The notes under the pieces were generated by a model. It did not search any database. It was not told the origin of the DNA and saw nothing but the letters and a program-made list of their open reading frames with translations. The position numbers were made by a program, and so were the translations under genes. DNA of 64,000 nucleotides from the NCBI RefSeq assembly GCF_048544455.1, contig NC_133537.1, positions 18,661,541 to 18,725,540 on the forward strand. The letters are read 5' to 3'. Every line of letters starts with the position of its first letter. The first letter of the stretch is position 1. The DNA comes from Silene latifolia. Taxonomy: Eukaryota; Streptophyta; Magnoliopsida; Caryophyllales; Caryophyllaceae. This document shows positions 55,539-64,000 of the stretch, one piece after another.

Positions 55539-56349
55539 ATGTCCAATGAAAATGTTCAAGAACGTCTACCTGTCGACGTCGAGGGACTGAGTGCTGCAGT
55601 CATTAAGCTTCAGGCCACCGTCGAAGACTTGAGCACTCGTGTCATCAATATGGAAAACAAGATAGAGATGATGAAACCTTTACCATCTTCTCGTACCCCA
55701 AGGCCAGGTCATAGCTTCAACACAACCCACCCACCTAAGAAGGCCAATGAAGACAAGAGAGTTAACCTCTTGGAAACTCCACACAGAAGGCCGGGACGAG
55801 CTTATAGGGAATTCCTTGACCTCGGAACCACATATGAAGTAGCTCTACAAAGACTGGTTTCCCAGGGAAAGCTTCATCCAATTGGTCCAACCCCAGACCC
55901 TGAAAAGATATTTCCTAGGTGGAAGGGCAATTCATATTGTGAGTACCATCGAGGTAGGGGACACGATACAGAAGAATGCTTTTGTCTAAAGCATATTATT
56001 CAGGATATGATCGAAGAGGGCAAGCTTCCTGTGCCACCTTCCGCCAAGAAATCCAAGAAGATCGACCCTCTTGGGTCCAATATCATTAAACATGATGAAG
56101 AATCATTCCTGGATTGTTCTCATCTCCTCAATCATCATGATGACGAAGAGATCAATGTCCTCGAAGACGAAGATATCCAAAGTGGAATGCTCATGCTTTC
56201 CATGGCCTTCAACAATAAATATTCCAAAATAGAGGGAACTATTGATAGCCTAAACTCTCGGCTTTCCGACATAGAGAACCAGTTTGCTGAACTGGGTAAG
56301 AAGCTTGATGTCCAACCTCTCAAGATGAAAAATGTCCAGACAAACCCTC
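55539..56349 (+). pseudogene. Internally deleted Tat gag, interrupted by a chromovirus
   Basis: ATG 55539 opens an uninterrupted reading to the insertion point at 56349. It has a short N-terminal coiled coil, then jumps directly to the LLETPHRRPGRAYREF segment. The knuckle YCEYHRGRGHDTEECF and the following coiled-coil region match copies 1 and 2. The gag core of about 250 residues present in those copies is missing without loss of frame. The element may be a non-autonomous derivative that keeps only the RNA-binding part. The rest of the element would lie beyond the window. Confidence 0.8.
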
Positions 56350-58470
56350 TGTAATACCCCGTATTTTATTATCGACTGAGCGAGATATTATTATTTAATG
56401 GTAGCGTAAAGGTAATTAAATCATGTTTTATGGTAATGGTAAAAGCGTAAAAGTAATTGATTAATTCATATCGTAAGATGAGTCGGGTTAATAGTTGAGT
56501 GGCATTTTTGGGTCAAGGTGTCATAGCCCATTTACCCACTTATTACCCACTTACCCATTTACCTTTTTACCCCACCAAAACCCTAAAACGAAACCCTAAT
56601 CTAACCTTAAAACCCAACCCCCTTCATACCGTCATTTCTACACATCACCATCATCAACCCCTTTTCTTTCACGCCTCACGCATTATTTACAGCCAACGAG
56701 CGCACGCCGGTGAGTGTGGAGGGAGTAGGGTCTGCCGTGAGTCTAGGGAAGCCATCGCTAGTGGTCGAGGGTGGTTGTATTGGCCGGAAAAGCGCAGGTC
56801 GACGGCCGTCATAGGTAATGTTTCCTGTTTTCTTTTCCGTCACACTGATTTGATTTGAGTTGTACGTCTTTTAGGGTCTGTTGTAGCAGTCGTGGGGGTG
56901 TGGGATGTGTTGTTGGTGTTGAGTCGAGTCGGGTGGTGATGGGTAGAGTGGTTGTCATCGCCGTTGGTGGTTGCAGTGGTGGTGTTTAGGTGTCGGGGTT
57001 GGTTGTGTGTTTTTGTTGCATTTCAGACATAGGGTAATGGGGTGGCACCACCGTGGACTCGGGGGAGGTCGAATCGGTGGTGCCACGTGTGTCAGGGTCA
57101 CCTTTCGACGGTGGTGTCAAGGGTGGTGGTTGGTAAGCAGGAGGGGTTGTGTCGTGGTGGCAGGCGAGTCAAAAAGGGGGGCTGTTTGTGGCGTTTTGTG
57201 GCGGCTGGGTGTAAACAGGGGGTGTTGGTGGTGGTGGTTCTGACCACCGGCGTGGGTCGACCACGTTGGTGGTGGTGGGAGGTGACCAGGCCAGACCTGG
57301 TGTCAGGCCTGGTGGTCGGCGGTGAGGATTGGTGGTTGAGGAGTGAGTTGTGACGGGTTGAAAGGGGGGGTGCGCGTGTGTCGGGTTGGGTGTTGTTTTT
57401 GGGTTATTTTTGTTACGGGTTTTATTTTAATAAGTCGGGAATATGTATATTTCTATTATTTACATTATTAGTTTTAGCTGTTAAGTTAATATTAAGTAAC
57501 GGTGACGGAATAATGTATTTAAGTTCTTGAGTCGGGATTCTATTTCGGGAAGGTTACTATTTTTAGTAACCTGCTATTTTTGGTAATTGCTATTTTGGAA
57601 ACTTCCCATTTTAGGAAACTTTCTATTTTGGGTAACTTATATTTTTAGTAATTTCTAAATTGGGAAAGTTTCTACTTATAGTAACTCTTGATTATGGGAA
57701 CGGGAATAGTTAAGTGAATTAATTATGTTATATATATATGTTTAGGTGGCGAGTTTCGGGTGGAGTACTTCTGATCTGCAGTTAGCTTATCACCGCTATT
57801 TGAGGTAGGGAATATATCTTGGACTTGATATAGTACTATGTGACTGGATTGACTAAATCGGTGATTTACATGTTATAATATGATTGTCTGATTTAATTCC
57901 GTTAAGTACTACTGTTGAACTGTTTTATTACATTATTACATTGGAGTTGGTGGAGGTGGTGATGATGATGTTGTGATAAGGCCCAGGCGGGTTCTGCAGG
58001 ACTTGCCCTGGTGTCCTCAGCTGTGAGCTGGCAGATCGGCTACGGTCGATATTTATAGTCTACCGGGGATCGGTAAGGCTGGGTTGTCCGGGGTACGAGT
58101 TGTGATGGCGATGGTGGTGACGGAGGAGCATGTGTTTTATGTTGTTGTTTTATTGTATTACCTACTCAGCTTCGCGGCTGACCCTGTGTATTCGTGTACG
58201 CCTGTGATGATCCAATTATTGGGGAGCAGATTGACAGGTATTGCAGAGACTGATGGGAGCTGGCCGGGAAGAGAGCTTGGATGACTGACTTAGTGCCTAG
58301 CCCACCTTAGTCTTATTATTAGTTTTATCAGACTTTATCTTTGAACGTATTTTGGAGACTTGTTTTAATTCCAGTTGTAATAAACATTTTAATAAAGTAC
58401 TGTGTTTCTTTCCTTTGTTATCTACTGCCTCGGGTTTCCGAGATGGTAACACCGTCATTTATCTGAGGAG
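56350..58470 (+). repeat. 5' LTR of the chromovirus, 3' end apparently deleted
   Basis: The start is exact; the end is approximate. By analogy with the solo LTR at 7201-8611, about 65 more bases should follow agatggtaac (58441-58450) before a terminal CA and a primer-binding site. Here the gag leader follows almost at once and no TGGTATCAGAG is present. A GGT-rich, G-quadruplex-prone stretch lies at about 56880-57380 and degenerate short repeats at about 57545-57695. Confidence 0.8.
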
Positions 58471-58505
58471 TCCTAGTTCAGGCCAAACGAGTGGATCCGG
58501 GGAAG

Positions 58506-59504
58506 ATGAGCACCAATGTGGCAAGGCATAACCCCACCATATTCACTGGAGAGGGGGAACTTCAATTGCTGGGGGAATGGTGTAGAAAATTCACCAATCT
58601 GTTTGAGCTGATAGCATGTCCGGAAGAGCTGCAGGTGGATCAAGCTGCTCATTATCTTAGGGCCACAGCCGGTGACTGGTGGACCAGGAACAAGGTGGAG
58701 ATACGAGAGGTTTCTAGGGATCTTGAGATGGGACATGTGTCTTGGTTGGAATTCCAAGAGTTTCTGAAGAATGAGTTTATGCCCGAGTTCCAAAAAGCCA
58801 AACTACGGGAGGAGTTTGACACTTTCAAGATGACAGAAAACATGACCGTGGAGGCTTATCATCGGAAATTTCGGCAGTTATCCTCCTACATTGATGACTA
58901 TGGACAGAATGAGGCTATGCTGGCTATGAGGTTTGAGCGGGGACTCACTATGGACATCAAGAAGAGGCTCACAACAGCTCCACCTATTACGGTTCAGGAC
59001 ATTTACTTGAGGGCTGGTGCTGCTGAGAGACTCTCGGAACAGATCAAGGCTGATAAGAAAGGCAAGGCTGAGAAAAGGAAGCTGGAGACCACAAGCGATA
59101 ATACTAGGGCAAAGAAGCAGAGTTCGGGCAGATATGGCGGGTACTCCACTAACAGTGCCCCAGGGGGTATGAGAGCTCAGAGTGGAGGCGGCTTCAGGGG
59201 CACCAATGGGGGAGGTAGCACTGCGGGGATTACTTGTTTTGGCTGTGGAAAGACAGGACACAAGAGATTTGAATGCCGATCATCTGGGGCGAATCAGTCT
59301 GGTGGATACAGGGCACCTATGTCTGGGTTCAGTGGCTCTCGTTCGGTGGGGTCTGGGTATAACAGTTATCGCACACCTATGTCTGGCTATGGGGGAGGTG
59401 CAAGGTCCGGAGCTAACGATTACCAAGGAAGCTACAACAACTACCGGAACCGTAACCAGCAGAGTCAGCAGAGTGGGAGCACCAACTTTCGAAGACGCAA
59501 ATGA
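58506..59504 (+). CDS. Chromovirus gag
   Basis: ATG 58506 begins MSTNVARHNPTIFTG; an in-frame GTG five codons upstream is not needed. The intact reading of about 332 codons has the retrotransposon gag core (WTRNKVE, WLEFQEFLKNEFMPE, RFERGLTMDIKKRL). It also has a CX2CX4HX4C zinc knuckle (CFGCGKTGHKRFEC), with Gly/Ser-rich flanks. Gag forms the particle and binds the element RNA. This is the only undamaged retroelement gene in the window, although pol is broken. Confidence 0.9.
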   Translation: MSTNVARHNPTIFTGEGELQLLGEWCRKFTNLFELIACPEELQVDQAAHYLRATAGDWWTRNKVEIREVSRDLEMGHVSWLEFQEFLKNEFMPEFQKAKLREEFDTFKMTENMTVEAYHRKFRQLSSYIDDYGQNEAMLAMRFERGLTMDIKKRLTTAPPITVQDIYLRAGAAERLSEQIKADKKGKAEKRKLETTSDNTRAKKQSSGRYGGYSTNSAPGGMRAQSGGGFRGTNGGGSTAGITCFGCGKTGHKRFECRSSGANQSGGYRAPMSGFSGSRSVGSGYNSYRTPMSGYGGGARSGANDYQGSYNNYRNRNQQSQQSGSTNFRRRK

Positions 59505-62500
59505 AGGGAACAAACGATCTGGGAGCGACTTCTTCAAGTAAGAGTGGGGCTAAGTCCGGCAAGCTCTTTGCCATGGGCAAGGAGGCGCTAAGAATGACGC
59601 TCATGTGGTGACGGTACATTTCTGTTAACTCTAAACCCACCTTTGTGTTGTTTGATTAGGAGCTACACATTCTTTTATATCTGCGGAACATGCCAGAGTC
59701 TTAAACCTTAAGTCATATGATAGAATTGTTGATTCAGTAGTGGTACCTTCGGGGGAGTCGGTATCTTGTGATAGAGTCTACACTGGGGTACCAATCCAGA
59801 TCGGAGAGGTTGTGTTTCACTGCGACCTTATAGAGTTTCCCTTGGGGGGTTTTGAGGTGATTCTGGGGATGGACTGGTTAGGGAAATACAAGGCTTTTAT
59901 CGACTGCTATCAGAAGAAAATCTCTTTGAGGGGACCTAAGGGAACTAGGGTGTCTTATAAGGGGTATGTGGTCAAGCCAAGAGTCAAATTCATATCTGTT
60001 AACACCCTAAAGTCGAGTCTGAGGAAAGGGGATCAGTTAATCTTGTGCCAGATGTGGGATAGTGAGTCGGAGACCCCTAAGGTGTCTGAGATTCCAGTGG
60101 TGAGGGAGTTCGAGAATGTATTTCAGGAGGACATTCCAGGATTACCACCGAAAAGAGAAGTGGACTTTTCCATTGATCTGAAGCCGGGAACAGGGCCGAT
60201 TTCTAAACCACCTTACCGTATGGGGCCAAAGGAGATGGAGGAATTGAAGAAGCGATTGGATGAGCTAGCGAGAGAAAGGTTACATACGGCCTAGTGTTTC
60301 ACCTTGGGGAGCACCAGTGTTGTTTGTCAAGAAGAAAGATGGAAGCTTGAGACTTTGCGTGGATTACCGTGAGTTGAACAATGTGACCATCAAGAACCGT
60401 TATCCTTTGCCAAGGATCGATGATTTGTTCGATCAATTGAGTGGAGTAGGAGTTTTCTCTAAGATCGATCTTAGGTCGAGGTTATCACCGGTTGAGAATT
60501 AAGAACGAGGATATACCTAAGACCGCTTTCAGAACAAGATATGGTCACTATGAGTTCGTGGTCATGCCATTCGGGTTGACTAATGCGCCGGCGATGTTCA
60601 TGGACTTGATGAATCGAGTGTTCGGTCCTTACGGACAAGTTCGTGGTTGTGTTCATCGATGATATCCTGGTATACTCCAAGAATGAGGAGGAACATGAGG
60701 AACATTTGAGGTTAGTCTTGAAAACCTTGGAGGAGAACCGGTTATATGCCAAGGCGAGCAAGTGCGAGTTCTGGTTGAAGAAAGTTGCTTTTAAGGACAT
60801 GTGATTTCCAAGGAAGGGGTGTCGGTTGATCCTAGTAAAATTGAGGCGTGACGAGATGGAAGAGTCCTAAGAATGTGGGTGAGATCCGAAGCTTCTTGGG
60901 GCTAGCAGGTTATTACCGAAGATTTGTCAAGGACTTCTCAAAGATCGCAAAGCCATTGACGTCATTAATGCGGAAGGAGAACAGGTTTGTTTGGGATGAG
61001 AGTTGTGAGGAGGCGTTTCTCACCCTCAAAGAACGTCTCACTACAGCTCCTATACTTGCTCTACCAGATGGGAATGATAATTTCGAGGTGTATACTGATG
61101 CTTCCAAGAAGGGTCTGGGGTGCGTATTGATGCAAAACGGGAAGGTAATCGCTTACGCTTCTCGACAGTTGAAGACCTATGAGGAGAATTACCCTACTCA
61201 TGATCTAGAGTTGGGGGCAGTGGTGTTTGCGCTTAAACTATGGCGACATTATCTTTATGGGGCTACCTTCAAAGTGTTTTCCGATCACAAGAGCTTAAAG
61301 TACATTTACACACAGAAGGAGTTGAACATGAGACAGAGGAGATGGATCGAATTGATTGGCGACTATGACATGGAGATACTTTATCATGAGGGGAAAGCGA
61401 ATGTCGTAGCTGATGCCTTGAGCAGGAAATCCATCCATGCTTTGAGCAGTGCCAGATCTAGAGTAAGGATGCATAATGAGCTGCGGGGGATGGGAATCCA
61501 CGTGATCCGGCAAGGAGAGACTCTTGGGGACTTGACCGTTGAGCCGGAGTTATATGAGGAGATCGAGAGAGCTACGAAAGCCGATGCTAGAATTGAAGTG
61601 GCGCAAAGACAAGAGAACAGGCGGAATGCGGGGTTGATTCCAAGTTTGTTATCCATGCGATGGTAGTCCGAGGTTTGGGGACGGTGGTGTGTTCCGGATA
61701 ATGAGGAGTGAAGAGGAAGATTCTTCGAGGCACATGCCACGCCATACTCGGTTCATCCTGGGGGAGATAAGTTGTACAAGGACCTCAAGAAGACCTTTTG
61801 GTGGCCGAATATGAAGAGGGAAGTTGCTGAGTTCGTAGCTCGATGCTTGACGTGCCAGAGGGTGAAGGGGGAACATAAGAGACCGCAAGGGAAGGTTCAA
61901 CCATTAGATGTTTCAGAGTGGAAGTGGGAGAGCATTTCTATGGATTTCATTGTGGGGTTGCCTCGAACTCAGAAAGGTAACAATATGATTTGGGTGATCG
62001 TGGATAGGCTAACCAAGTCGGCTCACTTTATCCCCATGAAGGATACTTGGAGTAAAGCTGAGTTGGCCAAGGCTTATGTTCAGTATGTGGTGAAGCTGCA
62101 TGGTGTACCCAAGGACATCATTTCCGATAGAGACTCAAGGTTTCTATCCAAATTCGCAGGAGTTGCGATCACTAATGGGTACTCGATTAAAGATGAACAC
62201 CGCTTTTCATCCACTCGATGGTCAGACAGAGAGGACTATTCGGACACTCGAGGAGATGTTGAGGGCTTGTGTTTTGGAGTTCGGCGGGTCTTGGGAGGAT
62301 ATCTTGGGGTTGATTGAGTTTTCATACAACAACAGTTACCACGCTAGTATTGGGATGGCTCCATTTGAGGCTCTATATGGCAGGAAGTGTAGGAGTCCTG
62401 TGTGTTGGGATGATCGAGCTGATGCGGTAGTTTTGGGACCAGAGATGATTCAGGAGATGGTTGAACAGGTGCAGATCATTCGACAGAAGATGAGGGCTAC

Positions 62501-62967
62501 CGGGGCGGAAGAGCTATCGACGCTAGGAGAAGCGACATTTCTTTCGGTGGGGGAGAAAGTACTTCTTAGAGTGTCTCCGATGAAGGGAGTGATGAGATTC
62601 GGGAAGCGGGGAAAGTTGAGCCAGAAGTTTATTGGGCCATATGAGATCCTGGATAGAGTTGGAGAAGTGGCATATCGGCTAGCTCTACCACCCGGCTTTA
62701 GCCAGGGTACATAATGTCTTCCATGTTTCTCAGTTGCGGAGATATTTGAGTGACCCTTCGCACATTTTGAGCCATGATGTGGTCGAGGTGGACGAGCAGT
62801 TGACTTACATCGAGACGCCTAAGGAGATCTTGTACAGGAAGGTTAGAAAGACCAGGCACGAAGAGACTGCTTTAGTGAAAGTGTTGTGGACTAATCATAA
62901 AGCGAGAGGAGGCTACCGGGAAACCGAGGCCGCGATGAGAGAGAGTTATCCACATCTGTTCACTTGA
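59505..62967 (+). pseudogene. Chromovirus pol: protease, RT, RNase H, integrase, chromodomain
   Basis: The protease segment near 59640-59890 has a one-base loss at FD|G, just at the catalytic site; VILGMDWL follows. Reverse transcriptase starts with [19 protein letters not shown] (60320) and has FIDDILVYS at about 60650-60680 in another frame. RNase H ([15 protein letters not shown], about 61080) and HYLYGATF lie in a long clean frame, 60848-61666. Integrase has the zinc region CLTCQRVKGEHKRPQG, MDFIVGLP and DRDSRFL, continuing in another frame through NSYHASIGMAPFEALYGR. The C-terminus (62734-62967) holds a chromodomain-like LYRKVRKTRHEETALVKVLW, which guides integration to heterochromatin. 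Breaks are mostly single-base indels, near 59690, 60270, 60480, 60630, 60790, 61660, 62150 and 62700. Confidence 0.9.
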
Positions 62968-63129
62968 GGTAAGTTACGGGACATAACTTTCTTTTTAGGA
63001 GGGTAGAATGTAACATTTCGTGTTTATGTAGTCTAGTTGTGTGTTTGACCGTGTTAGTTATACGAGATGTCTTTTATATTCGGTTGACATGTTTGGTATG
63101 GGGGCGAACTTCGGGACGGAGTTCTTTTT

Positions 63130-63142
63130 AAGGGGGGAAGAC
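63130..63142 (+). promoter_or_regulatory. Polypurine tract of the chromovirus
   Basis: AAGGGGGGAAGAC lies directly before the 3' LTR start TGTAATACC at 63143. Confidence 0.85.
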
Positions 63143-64000
63143 TGTAATACCCCGTATTTTATTATCGACTGAGCGAGATATTATTATTTAATGGTAGCGT
63201 AAAGGTAATTAAATCATGTTTTATGGTAATGGTAAAAGCGTAAAAGTAATTGATTAATTCATATCATAAGATGAGTCGGGTTAATAGTTGAGTGGCATTT
63301 TTGGGTCAAGGTGTCATAGCCCATTTACCCACTTATTACCCACTTACCCATTTACCTTTTTACCCCACCAAAACCCTAAAACGAAACCCTAATCTAACCT
63401 TAAAACCCAACCCCCTTCATACCGTCATTTCTACACATCACCATCATCAACCCCTTTTCTTTCACGCCTCACGCATTATTTACAGCCAACGAGCGCACGC
63501 CGGTGAGTGTGGAGGGAGTAGGGTCTGCCGTGAGTCTAGGGAAGCCGTCGCTAGTGGTCGAGGGTGGTTGTATTGGCCGGAAAAGCGCAGGTCGACGGCC
63601 GTCATAGGTAATGTTTCCTGTTTTCTTTTCCGTCACACTGATTTGATTTGAGTTGTACGTCTTTTAGGGACTGTTGTAGCAGTCGTGGGGGTGTGGGATG
63701 TGTTGTTGGTGTTGAGTTGAGTCGGGTGGTGGTGGGTAGAGTGGTTGTCATCGCCGTTGGTGGTTGTAGTGGTGGTGTTTAGGTGTCGGGGTTGGTTGGG
63801 TGTTTTTGTTGCATTTCAGACATAGGGTAATGGGGTGGCACCACCGTGGACTCGGGGGAGGTCGAATCGGTGGTGCCACGTGTGTCAGGGTCACCTTTCT
63901 ACGGTGGTGTCAAGGGTGGTGGTTGGTAAGCAGGAGGGGTTGTGTCGTGGTGGCAGGCGAGTCAAAAAGGGGGGCTGTTTGTGGCGTTTTGTGGCGGCTG
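63143..64000 (+). repeat. 3' LTR of the chromovirus (partial)
   Basis: Matches the first 858 bp of the 5' LTR with eight substitutions and no indels by my reading. The shared 119-codon ORF (56499 and 63292) is part of the LTR and not a gene. Confidence 0.95.

Larger units (their letters stand above)
56350..64000 (+). mobile_element. Tekay/Del-type chromovirus (Gypsy), 3' LTR runs off the window
   Basis: 5' LTR from TGTAATACCCCG at 56350, gag (58506-59504), pol (59505-62967) ending in a chromodomain, polypurine tract, and the first 858 bp of the 3' LTR from 63143. It is inserted in the Tat gag. Five bases before the insertion are ccctc, but the right target copy lies outside the window. Over 858 comparable LTR bases I count eight substitutions, so it is young. 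Pol nonetheless has many single-base indels. Confidence 0.93.

Noticed and set aside
56499..56858. 119-codon ORF conserved at 63292-63651
   Set aside because: Conservation is explained by both copies lying in the two LTRs of one young element.
57042..57353. Plus-strand ORFs in GGT-rich sequence
   Set aside because: They result from low-complexity G-rich LTR sequence; no domain seen.
1..64000. tRNA, rRNA or organellar insertions
   Set aside because: No cloverleaf with expected A/B boxes, rRNA core or plastid/mitochondrial gene was recognised by eye.

Overview
The window is plant nuclear DNA, almost certainly from a eudicot. It has spliced genes with GT-AG introns, several LTR-retrotransposon lineages, a LINE, TIR transposons, microsatellites and AT-rich spacers. 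The mix (Tat/Retand-like giant elements, chromoviruses, CTGAA-rich MITEs) made me think of Caryophyllales, perhaps Caryophyllaceae, but that is only an inference. One host gene looks intact: a five-coding-exon Sec14/CRAL-TRIO lipid-transfer gene at 16746-19691. A TPR-protein gene at about 29.0-30.55 kb on the minus strand is broken. Nearly everything else is transposon.

Layout, 1-15.2 kb. A non-coding Copia-type element on the minus strand (leader 1-1859, PBS, LTR 1874-3167). A decayed Athila-like ORF1 (3289-5024). A truncated minus-strand Copia element (about 5240-9360) whose gag is split by a complete solo LTR (7201-8611, target duplication ccata). A full-span L1-type LINE (9694-15168) with a 12-13 bp target duplication and a poly-A tail. 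15.4-19.9 kb: the Sec14 gene with a CTT-repeat 5' UTR, a long leader intron and a small intronic MITE. 20.2-28.7 kb: a nested block. A PIF/Harbinger-like element (20714-22038, TSD TAA) abuts a Mutator-like element (22054-28732, TSD tataataaa), which itself holds a hAT-like element (22149-23055, TSD gacatcat) and a complete Copia element (23508-28093, TSD gtagg, 201-bp LTRs).

Layout, 29-64 kb. The TPR gene remnant is cut by a Tat-lineage gag fragment (30606-33262). Its PBS and LTR (33284-35680, minus) are followed by two plus-strand accessory genes, antisense to the retroelement: an intron-rich, GC-rich plant-mobile-domain gene (36853-39863) and a DUF7745-like gene (40738-42292). Next comes a minus-strand Tat gag-pol (42871-49616) with two RNase H domains and its leader (to 50192). 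A third accessory-type coding fragment (50216-51442, plus) precedes a second, inverted Tat LTR (51649-54209) with its PBS, leader and an internally deleted gag (55539-56349). That gag is cut by a young Tekay/Del-type chromovirus (56350 to beyond the window end; gag, pol, chromodomain, start of 3' LTR).

How the parts relate. The LTRs and the DUF7745-like gene share a TATA context (TTAGTATAAATAG) and a paired inverted-repeat module (gaagaggcgcagca...ctgcgtc), and the module also lies upstream of the PMD gene. The accessory genes therefore look like integral, separately promoted parts of a giant Tat retroelement rather than trapped host genes. This is my best candidate for an under-described system in the window. 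All family names come from reading the sequence; no database search was run.
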